A stretch of DNA of 64,000 bases, from NCBI GenBank assembly GCA_016787665.1, contig JAEUUC010000009.1, forward strand, positions 1 through 64,000, given 5' to 3'. Shown piece by piece: positions 54,034-63,046 of the stretch; position 1 is the stretch's first letter; the number at the start of each line of letters is the position of its first letter. Position numbers and translations under genes: made by a program. The notes beneath the pieces were generated by a model. That model did no database searches. It was not told the DNA's origin and saw only the letters and a list, made by a program, of their open reading frames with translations. This DNA is from Cyclobacteriaceae bacterium. GTDB taxonomy: Bacteria > Bacteroidota > Bacteroidia > Cytophagales > Cyclobacteriaceae.

Positions 54034-54840
54034 TCAAAAGATTTCTTTAGACAATATATAAAGGCCCATCACCAGCGTAAGCCACCCAAATGCCTTTTTG
54101 AGCCTAATGGGGGACACCTGCTTAGCCCAGACATTACCCAAAAAAATGCCTCCCACGGCCAGCGCAGCCACCAATAACAGAAAGGCCCATTGTATGTGGT
54201 GGGTTCCGTTGACCAAATCACCCAAAAAACCCAACAGCGAGTTTACGGCAATAATCAGAAGGGACGTGCCTACGGCCGTCTTAAATTTCAAACCGGTCAA
54301 AAATACCAATGCGGGAATGATCAGGAACCCTCCACCGGCTCCTACGAGCCCGGTTAAGAACCCGATCAGAATACCTTCGACCATGAGCAGGAAATACCGG
54401 AAGCGCTGACTATTGGATTCGAGGTCCTGGCGGCCGCGGATTAACGGAACAGAAGCCAGCAGCATGAGGATGGCGAAAACGCCCAACACGAGCATGCGCT
54501 TGGTGAGATGCCATCCGTCAACCGAAAGGAGAATGTCAGGAATGGCCGGGACCACCACCGACCGTGTTATAAAAATGGCCAGAATAGAAGGCAGGCCAAA
54601 CACTAAACCCGTTCGTAGATTAACCAACTGCTGGCGGTACTTCGGCACGGCACCCACCAGGCTGGTGACACCCACAATAAAAAGGGAATACGCGGAAGCC
54701 AATACCGGCTCGATGCCAAACAGATAAACCAGGATGGGAATCGATAATATGGAGCCGCCCCCACCCAGCATGCCCAACACCACCCCGACCAGCACCGAGG
54801 CGAGGCAACCCAAAATGAAAAAGATATCCAGAACTGGCAA
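54034..54840 (-). CDS. TauE/SafE family sulfite/anion exporter
   Basis: A 268-aa protein with eight membrane helices and the family's VGVVLGMLGGGGSILSIP and FLTGLVGAGGGFLIIPA repeats. Exports sulfite or sulfonates in known members; substrate here unknown. No ATG precedes the signature within the open frame, so the start is probably the TTG at 54840. Confidence 0.85.
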   Translation of the reverse strand: MPVLDIFFILGCLASVLVGVVLGMLGGGGSILSIPILVYLFGIEPVLASAYSLFIVGVTSLVGAVPKYRQQLVNLRTGLVFGLPSILAIFITRSVVVPAIPDILLSVDGWHLTKRMLVLGVFAILMLLASVPLIRGRQDLESNSQRFRYFLLMVEGILIGFLTGLVGAGGGFLIIPALVFLTGLKFKTAVGTSLLIIAVNSLLGFLGDLVNGTHHIQWAFLLLVAALAVGGIFLGNVWAKQVSPIRLKKAFGWLTLVMGLYILSKEIF

Positions 54841-54892
54841 AACTAAACCGTTACCTACACGACACGATTACCCTGCGCAAAGTTCAAACACA

Positions 54893-55582
54893 TTACTTCA
54901 TCTTGTTGTATTCAACCAAAAACGCGTCTGGGAATTTCTTGCGAACATCGCGCAGCAAGGGCTCTGCTTTGGCCCGGTTAGGTGCCGCGCCAACGATGAG
55001 GCTATAATATTTCACCCCGTTAATCACCTTCACCTGAACCACTACCTTTTTCTGGTACGACTTCTTGAGGTTATCCGCCAGACGCATCAGGTTAACCAAT
55101 TCCTGGTAGGTACCAATCTGCACACCAAATCCGGTTGGTTGGAGGCGTTCAATTTCAAAGTCATAGAATTCTTTCTCATCCACCGCCACATGGTCGATTG
55201 GGTTAACCACGCTGCCCGTTCGGCCATCGCCTGCGTCAATAACCTCTACTCTCACTTCGGTAAGCCCCTGGTTGAGAAAATCGAGTTGCTCAGCCGCAGA
55301 CTTGGAAAGATCGACAATACGGTCATCGACATACGGACCGCGGTCGTTCACCACAACTTCCACCACCTTGTTGTTGGCCAGGTTGGTTACTTTGATCTTG
55401 GTGCCGAAGGGAAGGAACTTATGGGCGGCCGTCATTTTGCTGTGACGATACTTTTCGCCACTGGCCGTTTGGCGTCCTTCAAACTTATCTGCGTAATAGG
55501 AAGCTTTGCCGGTTTGTGTCTGCGCGAACACTCCTGCGGCTAACGTGAGGCAGATGCCCAGAATAAAAAAACGCTTGGTCAT
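54893..55582 (-). CDS. rlpA: RlpA-like lytic transglycosylase with SPOR domain
   Basis: A 229-aa protein with a signal peptide (VFAQ). A double-psi beta-barrel follows (KASYYADKFEGRQTASGEKY, LPFGTKIKVTNL, VNDRGPYVDDRIVDLSKSAA), then a C-terminal SPOR domain (GFGVQIGTYQELVNL). It cleaves denuded glycan at septa in known members. No neighbour shares its operon. Confidence 0.88.
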   Translation of the reverse strand: MTKRFFILGICLTLAAGVFAQTQTGKASYYADKFEGRQTASGEKYRHSKMTAAHKFLPFGTKIKVTNLANNKVVEVVVNDRGPYVDDRIVDLSKSAAEQLDFLNQGLTEVRVEVIDAGDGRTGSVVNPIDHVAVDEKEFYDFEIERLQPTGFGVQIGTYQELVNLMRLADNLKKSYQKKVVVQVKVINGVKYYSLIVGAAPNRAKAEPLLRDVRKKFPDAFLVEYNKMK

Positions 55583-55631
55583 AGTTGAAAAAATGTTGTA
55601 GTAAAGGTAGCCAATTAACCCGAAGCCGACA

Positions 55632-55661
55632 TTGGCATATGGCGAAATTCAATTAGCTTTG
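55632..55661 (+). promoter_or_regulatory. guaB promoter
   Basis: TTG (55632-55634) and TAGCTTTG (55654-55661) separated by 19 nt match the Bacteroidota TTTG-N19-TAnnTTTG promoter. It lies 34 nt upstream of the guaB ATG. Confidence 0.65.
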
Positions 55662-55695
55662 CCCGGCAAATAACGAATCCTAAATCGTATTTGCC

Positions 55696-57168
55696 ATGGC
55701 CCTACCCTCTTCCAAATTCCTTTTCGAAGCGTTGACCTACGATGATGTGCTGCTGGTGCCGGCCTACAGCGATGTGTTGCCGCGCGAAACCGACACTACG
55801 TCATTCCTCACGCCCCGGATAAAACTGAATATTCCGATTATTTCGGCCGCCATGGATACCGTGACTGAGGCCGAACTGGCCATCAGTATGGCGTTGGAAG
55901 GGGGCCTTGGCTTCATTCACAAGAACATGTCGATTGAGGCACAGGCCGCCCAGGTACGAAAAGTCAAGCGTTCGCAAAGCGGGCTCATCCTGGACCCGGT
56001 AACGCTCAGCATCAAATCCACGGTGCGCGATGCAGAAGCCATCATGCGCGAGTTTCGCATTGGTGGTATTCCGGTGGTGGAAGCCAACGGAAAACTGCTC
56101 GGCATCATCACCAACCGCGATTTACGATTTCAAAAAGATCTTTCTCTCCCGGTAGCCTCCATCATGACGCGCGAGAATCTGATTACCGCACCCGAAGGTA
56201 TCACACTGGAGAAAGCGGAAAACATATTGAAGAAACACAAGATTGAGAAGCTTCCCATTGTGAACAAGAACGGCAAGCTTACCGGCCTCATCACCTTCCG
56301 CGACATTCAGAAAAAGAAAAACAAACCGAATGCATGCCAGGACGAATATGGCCGTCTTCGCGTGGGTGCCGCAGTGGGTGTAACACCGGATATACTGGAG
56401 CGCATCGAGGCGTTGCGGGCCGCAGGGGTTGACGTCATCAGCATTGACACGGCTCATGGTCACTCCAAAGGGGTCATGCAGGCGGCAGCCAAAGTGAAGC
56501 GCAAATTCCCTTCGCTTGATTTGGTAGTGGGCAACATTGCCACCGGTGAAGCCGCCAAAGCACTGGCCAAGGCAGGTGCCGATGCTGTGAAGGTGGGCGT
56601 AGGACCGGGAAGCATTTGCACCACACGTGTCGTTGCCGGTGTCGGGTTGCCCCAATTGTCGGCTGTGTATGAAGCGGCTCGGGCGTTGAAAGGTTCCGAT
56701 GTAAAAGTTATTGCCGATGGTGGCATCCGCTTTTCAGGCGATATGGTGAAAGCGATGGCTGCAGGCGCTGATAGCGTGATGATTGGTTCGATGCTGGCCG
56801 GCACAGAGGAAGCGCCTGGTGAGGTGATTATTTATGAGGGCCGCAAGTTTAAGTCGTACCGGGGCATGGGCTCATTGGAGGCCATGGAGAGCGGATCAAA
56901 AGACCGGTACTTCCAGGACGTGGAAGATGATGTGAAAAAGCTGGTGCCGGAAGGCATATCCGGCCGGGTTCCCTTCAAAGGACTGGTGTCTGAAGTACTG
57001 TACCAGATGGTGGGTGGTCTTCGTGCCGGCATGGGCTACTGCGGGGCACGAAACATCGCCAAACTCAAGACGGCCCGGTTCGTGAAAATCACGGCCGCGG
57101 GTGTTACCGAGAGCCATCCGCATGACGTCATGATCACCCGCGAAGCGCCCAACTACAGCCGCAAGTAA
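55696..57168 (+). CDS. guaB: IMP dehydrogenase
   Basis: A 490-aa enzyme converting IMP to XMP with NAD, the first step to GMP. The TIM barrel carries the catalytic loop [15 protein letters not shown] (Cys about 308). Two CBS domains lie at about 95-205 ([39 protein letters not shown]). A clear promoter is 34 nt upstream. Transcribed alone. Confidence 0.95.
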   Translation: MALPSSKFLFEALTYDDVLLVPAYSDVLPRETDTTSFLTPRIKLNIPIISAAMDTVTEAELAISMALEGGLGFIHKNMSIEAQAAQVRKVKRSQSGLILDPVTLSIKSTVRDAEAIMREFRIGGIPVVEANGKLLGIITNRDLRFQKDLSLPVASIMTRENLITAPEGITLEKAENILKKHKIEKLPIVNKNGKLTGLITFRDIQKKKNKPNACQDEYGRLRVGAAVGVTPDILERIEALRAAGVDVISIDTAHGHSKGVMQAAAKVKRKFPSLDLVVGNIATGEAAKALAKAGADAVKVGVGPGSICTTRVVAGVGLPQLSAVYEAARALKGSDVKVIADGGIRFSGDMVKAMAAGADSVMIGSMLAGTEEAPGEVIIYEGRKFKSYRGMGSLEAMESGSKDRYFQDVEDDVKKLVPEGISGRVPFKGLVSEVLYQMVGGLRAGMGYCGARNIAKLKTARFVKITAAGVTESHPHDVMITREAPNYSRK

Positions 57169-57244
57169 CGGCAGCCGCTTTTTGCCGTTTAAAGTCATAA
57201 AATCGAAGTAATATTGTGCAGGCGCCCCCGCGCCAAGAGGTTTT

Positions 57245-59383
57245 ATGCTCCGAAACAAGGCCATTGTTCGTCTTTCCTTCCTGGGCTCAATTGTAGCGTG
57301 GCTCATATTGGTGTTTTCGGACATCACGGTAGTTTTTAGCGATATCAAAGGGCTTGACCCGGATGTGCCGGTGTGGTTGCCTCGCGTAATGCTGGACATC
57401 TACATCATGTGCATTTTCTTTTACTATCGCTACCGCATAGAAAGAGACGATGCGCTGAATTTCACCGATTTGCTGTGGAAAGTATTTGCTACCGGCCTGG
57501 TTGCCACAGTGCTGTCCCTTTCCCTTCGCCTGTTGTTATCGCTGGTGGGCAGTGACAAACTCCTGTCGAATGTCCTGTTTGCGGATTTCCTTTACCAGGT
57601 TAATCTCGCTTTGTTCATCAATTTCCTGCTCGCTGCTTACACCGCCTGGAAACGACTCATCCTGTATCAAAAATCGAAGTGGCTGATTCGGTTGTGGTCG
57701 GTCTTTGAGTTCTCCATGTTCTTTGTGCTGATTTATGACAGCATCAACATCAGCCTGGCACCCGGCACGGTCACGTTCATACAGGTAATGGTCGGCTTAC
57801 TCGCCTTGGTCCTCTCGGCCAACATGAAATGGGTGGCCTACCTGAACTTTAAGCAAAAGTGGACTTCCCTGTTGCTGCTGGTGCTGGCCTTCTTCTACTT
57901 GTCGTACTTCATGTACACCGTACTGACGTACTCCGAAAATCTGAGTCAGCAGTCGAAGCTGTTCATCGACTTTGGTTCCCATATTTTCAATATGGCCTTG
58001 TTCGGCTTTGTGGTCATCTACAGTTCGTTCTCGTTCCTCGTTATTTTGTTTAACCTGCCCACCTCTTCTGTGTTTGAAGAAAAGCTCGAGGAAGTGGTGA
58101 ACTTTCAACGCATCAGCCAATCGATACAAACGGAGCAAAACGAAGAGAGTGTTTACAATATTCTATTAGAGAGTTCTGTCGGGTCGGCCTATGCCGATGC
58201 CGCCTGGCTTGAAATCCGGGGTGCGCGGGGCAACGCGCAATTGTACACCTACAAAATCACCGAAGCAGAGGCACGCAGAATTCAGGACCACATCCGGACA
58301 CACAACATCAAGGGTGTTCTCGACCAGGGAACCGACAAGACCACCAACCTGTCGAAACACCTGGCTACCATGAAAGGCGCACGTTTTCGCTCCATCTTAA
58401 CGAACCCGATTGTGGTGAAAGGCGAGACCATCGGAACCCTCGCCCTACTCAAGGAATTGCCGGATGCGTTTAATAAAGAAATGACGCGCATCACGGCCAC
58501 GTTCGCCAACCAGGCGGGTATCTCGATTGAGAATTTCCGGTTGATGGAGGAAGCATTCCAGAATGAACGCTACAAAGAGGAATTGAAAATCGCCAAGACG
58601 GTGCAGAAGAGTTTGCTGCCGCAAAAGCTCGAGCAGGACAAAGACTTTGAAGTAGCCGCCTTCAGCGAGTCGGCCGATGAAGTGGGTGGCGATTACTACG
58701 ATACCATCCGCGTAAGCGATCATGAAGTCGCCCTGATCATTGCAGACGTGTCGGGTAAAGGCACCACGGCCGCCTTCCACATGTCGCAAATGAAGGGCAT
58801 TTTCCACAGCCTGGCCCAGCAGGGGCTTTCGCCAGAAGATTTTTTGGTTCGCGCCAACCAGGCCCTGGTGTTTTGCCTGGAGCGCGGCTCGTTCATTTCC
58901 GCCATTTACTTTTTGATTAATACCCGCGAAAAACAAATTCATTATGCGCGGGCCGGGCACTGCCCCGTCCTGTTTTTCCGGAAGGCGGATAAGCAGTCAA
59001 ACTTCTTAAAAGATAAGGGAAGCGCCCTGGGTATGGTGCGCAGCCGTGATTATTGCCGGATGGTGGAGTCCAATGTGCTGGCCTACCACCCGGGCGATGT
59101 GATGGTGCTGTACACCGATGGCATTACCGAGGCAAAAAACAACAAAGGCGAGGAGTATTCGATGGAGCGCCTGCAACAGGCACTGATGGAAGTAACAGAG
59201 AAATCTCCCCGCGAAATACAGGATCATCTCATCAGTCGTTTGTATGAGTTTTCCGGTGAAGAGCTCAATGACGATTACACCATGATGATTCTGAAATTCA
59301 AGCAACCCGAACCGGTACTGGAAATGGAACCAGCCGGGGAAACGGACGGACATCATGAACTAAACGAACTCAAAAGCGTATAA
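57245..59383 (+). CDS. Membrane SpoIIE/RsbU-type PP2C phosphatase with GAF domain
   Basis: A 712-aa protein. The first 270 residues have about seven membrane helices, then a GAF domain (about 285-430) with GETIGTLALLKELP. A PP2C phosphatase domain follows (about 470-700) with EVGGDYYD, IADVSGKGTTAAF, GHCPVLF and YTDGITEAKN. The metal-binding Asp residues are present. It should dephosphorylate the STAS protein encoded next, linking a membrane signal to the partner switch. Confidence 0.9.
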   Translation: MLRNKAIVRLSFLGSIVAWLILVFSDITVVFSDIKGLDPDVPVWLPRVMLDIYIMCIFFYYRYRIERDDALNFTDLLWKVFATGLVATVLSLSLRLLLSLVGSDKLLSNVLFADFLYQVNLALFINFLLAAYTAWKRLILYQKSKWLIRLWSVFEFSMFFVLIYDSINISLAPGTVTFIQVMVGLLALVLSANMKWVAYLNFKQKWTSLLLLVLAFFYLSYFMYTVLTYSENLSQQSKLFIDFGSHIFNMALFGFVVIYSSFSFLVILFNLPTSSVFEEKLEEVVNFQRISQSIQTEQNEESVYNILLESSVGSAYADAAWLEIRGARGNAQLYTYKITEAEARRIQDHIRTHNIKGVLDQGTDKTTNLSKHLATMKGARFRSILTNPIVVKGETIGTLALLKELPDAFNKEMTRITATFANQAGISIENFRLMEEAFQNERYKEELKIAKTVQKSLLPQKLEQDKDFEVAAFSESADEVGGDYYDTIRVSDHEVALIIADVSGKGTTAAFHMSQMKGIFHSLAQQGLSPEDFLVRANQALVFCLERGSFISAIYFLINTREKQIHYARAGHCPVLFFRKADKQSNFLKDKGSALGMVRSRDYCRMVESNVLAYHPGDVMVLYTDGITEAKNNKGEEYSMERLQQALMEVTEKSPREIQDHLISRLYEFSGEELNDDYTMMILKFKQPEPVLEMEPAGETDGHHELNELKSV

Positions 59384-59388
59384 ACTAT

Positions 59389-59739
59389 ATGGTCCACATT
59401 AAACGACTACAGGAAGAGGGAGCCGACATCATCCACGTCATCGGTGAAATTGATGCCAGCTCTTCGATCGAGCTAGACCTGACAATCGCCAAAAGTGTGG
59501 GCGAGGGCCATCGGAAGATTTTGATTGATTGCCATGCCCTGGAGTACATCTCCTCGGCCGGTTTGGGCGTGTTTATGTCCTATATCGATGAGTTTAAAGA
59601 AAAGAAAATACAAATGGTCTTATTCGGTATGCAGGAGCGTGTTGCCAATACCTTTTCGATTCTGGGATTGGCCGACCTTCTGAATATCCGGCAGACCAAG
59701 GGTGAAGCCAAGCAGCTTGCGGATGAGCTATCAGTTTAA
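59389..59739 (+). CDS. STAS-domain anti-anti-sigma-type protein
   Basis: A 116-aa STAS protein. The phosphorylatable Ser55/Ser56 lies in LEYISSAGLGVF, the normal site. It should toggle between phosphorylated and free forms under the neighbouring phosphatase and HATPase kinase. It starts 5 nt after the phosphatase stop and overlaps the HATPase gene by 17 nt. Confidence 0.9.
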   Translation: MVHIKRLQEEGADIIHVIGEIDASSSIELDLTIAKSVGEGHRKILIDCHALEYISSAGLGVFMSYIDEFKEKKIQMVLFGMQERVANTFSILGLADLLNIRQTKGEAKQLADELSV

Positions 59740-60133
59740 CACCGGTTGCAGTCTCAATAACCTGAAGGGTATCCGCGACTTTGTTCGAAAGGCGCTGGAT
59801 CAGGAGGGTATTAACGAGATCACCAAGGGCGAGATCGTTCTTGCGCTGGACGAGATGTGCTCCAACCTGATGATTCATGCGCACCACTGTAACCCCGATG
59901 ATTCGCTCGGTATTCGCATCACGCGGGGCGACCGTCAGCACATCATTTTCGAAATTATTGACAAAGGGAATGTTTTTGACATCAACCAGTTTCAAACACC
60001 CGATCTGGACAATCTGATTCATCAAAAACGAAAAGGCGGGCTTGGCATTCGCCTCGTCAAATCCATTATGGACGAGGTAGAGTATTTGAACCGTGATGGC
60101 AATACCGTTTGCCGCCTGACCAAGAAAATTTAA
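59723..60133 (+). CDS. HATPase (RsbW-type) serine kinase / anti-sigma-like protein
   Basis: A 136-aa GHKL ATPase. The N box is in EIVLALDEMCSNLMIHAH and the G box in GGLGIRLVKSIMDEV. It would phosphorylate the STAS protein and sequester a partner. A TGC codon in the N box (MCSN) is a variant. ATG 59723 is used; a GTG at 59702 would extend it. No sigma factor is nearby. Confidence 0.88.
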   Translation: MSYQFNTGCSLNNLKGIRDFVRKALDQEGINEITKGEIVLALDEMCSNLMIHAHHCNPDDSLGIRITRGDRQHIIFEIIDKGNVFDINQFQTPDLDNLIHQKRKGGLGIRLVKSIMDEVEYLNRDGNTVCRLTKKI

Positions 60134-60193
60134 CCCGGACATCAACGCCCCTCTCCGCTGGTTTTCTGGTACTTCGGTTGGCCGAAAAAGCCG

Positions 60194-60201
60194 TATTTTT
60201 G
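60194..60201 (+). promoter_or_regulatory. -7 box of the PPIase operon
   Basis: TATTTTTG matches TAnnTTTG and lies 20 nt before the ATG at 60222. Confidence 0.5.
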
Positions 60202-60221
60202 TACCCCTGTTTTTAATTTCT

Positions 60222-62171
60222 ATGTATCGTTACGGCTGGAGTACGTTGATTCTTGTTTTGCTCGCTTGTGGGTCTATGGCACAGACTCAGCCGGTGCTGT
60301 TCACCGTAAACCAAAAAGGTGTTACGGCCGATGAGTTTATCCATCTATACCGCAAAAATCACCCACAGACGCAAGACTCCACCGAGGCGAAGGTCAACGA
60401 ATACCTCAATCTGCTCGTCAACTTTAAATTGAAGGTAGCCGAGGCAAGGGCCCAAGGCATTGATACTACGAGCAAGTTTGTAAGAGAATTCAAACAATAC
60501 CGAGAGGAATTGAAACGGCCTTACCGCAACGAGCCCGATTTGCTTGATCAACTCAGTCGCGAAGCGTACGAGCGCCTTCAATACGAAATCCGGGCTGCCC
60601 ATTTGTTAATCAATGTAAAACCGGATGCTCCCCCGGCCGATACGCTGGCCGCATTCGAAAAAATTGCTGCTTTGCGTCAACGAGCGCTGGCCGGTGAAGA
60701 TTTTGGGAAACTGGCACGTGAAAACTCACAAGATCCGAGTGCCCAACAAAATGATGGCAACCTCGGGTTTTTCACGGCATTGCAAATGGTTTACCCGTTC
60801 GAACAACGGGCCTACCTGACGGAACCCGGCCAGGTGTCGGACATCGTCAGAACTCGGTTTGGCTACCATATTATCAAAGTATTCGAAAAACAGCGGTCGC
60901 CCGGAGAAGTTGAAGTATCACACATTCTGCTGCGCAAAGGTGGCTCGCCCGATGCCGCGGTTCGCAACCGGGCGTTCGAAGCCTACGACCAACTCAGAGG
61001 TGGACGGGCATGGGCGGATGTGTGCAAAGAGTTTTCGGAAGATGTGAACACGCGCGACTCGGGTGGCAAGCTGCGCCCCTTTGGTGTGGGTGCGCTGGCT
61101 TCCGTTCCGGAGTTTGAATCCCGCGCCTTCAGTCTGCGCGATCCCGGTCAGTTGTCCGATGTATTTGAATCGGGAATCGGCTGGCACATTATCCGGCTGG
61201 AACGGAAAATACCGGTGCCCCCCTACAGCGAACTCGAACCTTCACTGAAAAAAAGGATCAGCCGGGATGAGCGATTCAGCACGGCTCAGCGTGCCATACG
61301 CCAGCGCCAACGCACGCAGTACGGCTTCGCGGAGAATGCCGACAACAAAGCACGATTTCTGGCCTTGGCCGATTCCAATGTTGTAAAAGGTAAATGGGCC
61401 TACACGGGGCCCGATGATTTCCGGTCGCAAATACTTTTTTCATTAACGACCGGAACCTTCACGGTGGATCAGGCAATTCGGTATGTGATACGTAACCAGG
61501 CTCCTTCCGGACTTTCGCCTGCAGCCTGCATGGAAAATCACTACTCTAATTTTGTCAGTGAATCAATTGAAGAGGCCGAAGAAAAAGACTTACTGGCCAA
61601 GAATCCGGATTTCGGATTCCTGCTCACCGAATATCGCGAAGGCATGATGCTTTTTGAAATTATGGAGCGCGAAGTCTGGAAGAAAGCCTCGGACGATTCA
61701 ACCGGGCAAGCGGCTTACTATGCCGCACACACCGATAAATATCAGGCGAGCGATCGCGTGGAGGCCCGCCTGCTCGTGGCCAGCGAACAAACGGTGGTTG
61801 ACGAAATCCGTCAGAAAGTGATGCAAGGCGATACCTTGCGGCAGGCCGATTTGAAAAAATTGCGGCAGGTGATGGGCCCCCGCATTTTCGAAAAAGGCGA
61901 GAACAAAGCGGTTGATCGCGTTACGTGGGTAGTAGGAATGCAGCAAACCCAAATCGATAACAACCATTATCTGGTTGAAATCATCCGGCTGATTCCGCCC
62001 GGCACGCAGACTTTTCCCGAGGCTCGCGCCCGCGTGATTTCCGACTATCAAAACGAACTCGAAACGAAATGGCTCACCAGGCTCAGAAACAAATATCCCG
62101 TGAAAGTCAATAAGAAAGTGAAAAAATCCGTTCTTAAATCATTGGTTCCTTCCCCTCCAACCGGCAAATGA
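60222..62171 (+). CDS. Periplasmic peptidyl-prolyl isomerase with two parvulin domains
   Basis: A 649-aa protein with a signal peptide (SMAQ). Two PpiC/parvulin domains: the first (about 125-225) shows AAHLLINVK, GEDFGKLARENSQDPSAQQN and GNLGFFTALQMV; the second (about 230-330) shows VEVSHILLRKG, SGGKLRPFGVG and FGYHII/IGWHIIRLE ends. The C-terminal 310 residues are helical. It acts in outer-membrane protein folding. The next gene overlaps its stop by ATGA. Confidence 0.87.
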   Translation: MYRYGWSTLILVLLACGSMAQTQPVLFTVNQKGVTADEFIHLYRKNHPQTQDSTEAKVNEYLNLLVNFKLKVAEARAQGIDTTSKFVREFKQYREELKRPYRNEPDLLDQLSREAYERLQYEIRAAHLLINVKPDAPPADTLAAFEKIAALRQRALAGEDFGKLARENSQDPSAQQNDGNLGFFTALQMVYPFEQRAYLTEPGQVSDIVRTRFGYHIIKVFEKQRSPGEVEVSHILLRKGGSPDAAVRNRAFEAYDQLRGGRAWADVCKEFSEDVNTRDSGGKLRPFGVGALASVPEFESRAFSLRDPGQLSDVFESGIGWHIIRLERKIPVPPYSELEPSLKKRISRDERFSTAQRAIRQRQRTQYGFAENADNKARFLALADSNVVKGKWAYTGPDDFRSQILFSLTTGTFTVDQAIRYVIRNQAPSGLSPAACMENHYSNFVSESIEEAEEKDLLAKNPDFGFLLTEYREGMMLFEIMEREVWKKASDDSTGQAAYYAAHTDKYQASDRVEARLLVASEQTVVDEIRQKVMQGDTLRQADLKKLRQVMGPRIFEKGENKAVDRVTWVVGMQQTQIDNNHYLVEIIRLIPPGTQTFPEARARVISDYQNELETKWLTRLRNKYPVKVNKKVKKSVLKSLVPSPPTGK

Positions 62172-63046
62172 CAACGAAAGCACTCTTTTTCCTCTCCGTG
62201 TGCGGCCTAATGGCCGGATGCGACCTCATTCGGGTGAAAAAAGAGAACGAACCGGTCGAACCGGTGCGCAAAGCAGTAGCCCGTGTGAACGATGTCATCT
62301 TGTACCTCGATGAATTGGAGGGCATTGTAACTACGGACTCATCTCCGGCCGATAGCACCGCCCGCGTGGCCGCCTACATCAACAACTGGATCCGAAAGCA
62401 AGTGTTGATTCAGGAAGCCATGCGCACCATTGACATTAACGAAGCCGAGGTAGAGCGCAAAGTGCTGGATTACCGGTATAGCCTGATTGGCTATGAGTAT
62501 CAGAATTATTACATCCGACAGCATTTGAATGACAGCATTACTGATACAGAGATTGAGAATTATTACCGCGAACACCAGGACAACTTCGTATTGAAGCAAA
62601 ACATTTTACAGGGCACGTTCATCAAAGTGCCGAAAGGGGCACCCCGTACCAATCGTATCAAAGACCTGATGTTTTCGAAAAAGGAAAAAGAAGTTAAGGA
62701 ACTGGCCTCGTACTGCCTCAGCTTTTCTGCGGCTTACCACCTGTCGGATTCCACCTGGATTGAATTCGACAAACTGGTTGCCAATTCGCCATTGGCCGAG
62801 ATCCCCAATAAAGTCCAGTTTTTGCGATCTTACCCGTTCTTTGAAACCCAGGATGATGACTACCTCTACTTCCTGAAAGTGGATGCCTACAAGATTTCCG
62901 ACAATGTATCGCCCATTGACTTCGTTCGCGAAGACATCAAAAATATTATTTTAAACAAGAGAAAAGTTGAACTTGCACGTAAATTGGAAGATGAGGTGTA
63001 TGAAAAAGCTGCCGAGCGAAAGGACTTTGAGATCTATAATCAGTAG
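62168..63046 (+). CDS. SurA-like lipoprotein lacking a parvulin domain
   Basis: A 292-aa lipoprotein (lipobox MAGC near residue 18). It resembles the SurA N-terminal chaperone part (VARVNDVILYLDELEGI, NNWIRKQVLIQEAM), but no parvulin motif (HILL, GGxLG) was found. It probably works as a chaperone or partner for its two neighbours. It overlaps both neighbours: ATGA upstream, 47 nt downstream. Confidence 0.7.
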   Translation: MTTKALFFLSVCGLMAGCDLIRVKKENEPVEPVRKAVARVNDVILYLDELEGIVTTDSSPADSTARVAAYINNWIRKQVLIQEAMRTIDINEAEVERKVLDYRYSLIGYEYQNYYIRQHLNDSITDTEIENYYREHQDNFVLKQNILQGTFIKVPKGAPRTNRIKDLMFSKKEKEVKELASYCLSFSAAYHLSDSTWIEFDKLVANSPLAEIPNKVQFLRSYPFFETQDDDYLYFLKVDAYKISDNVSPIDFVREDIKNIILNKRKVELARKLEDEVYEKAAERKDFEIYNQ

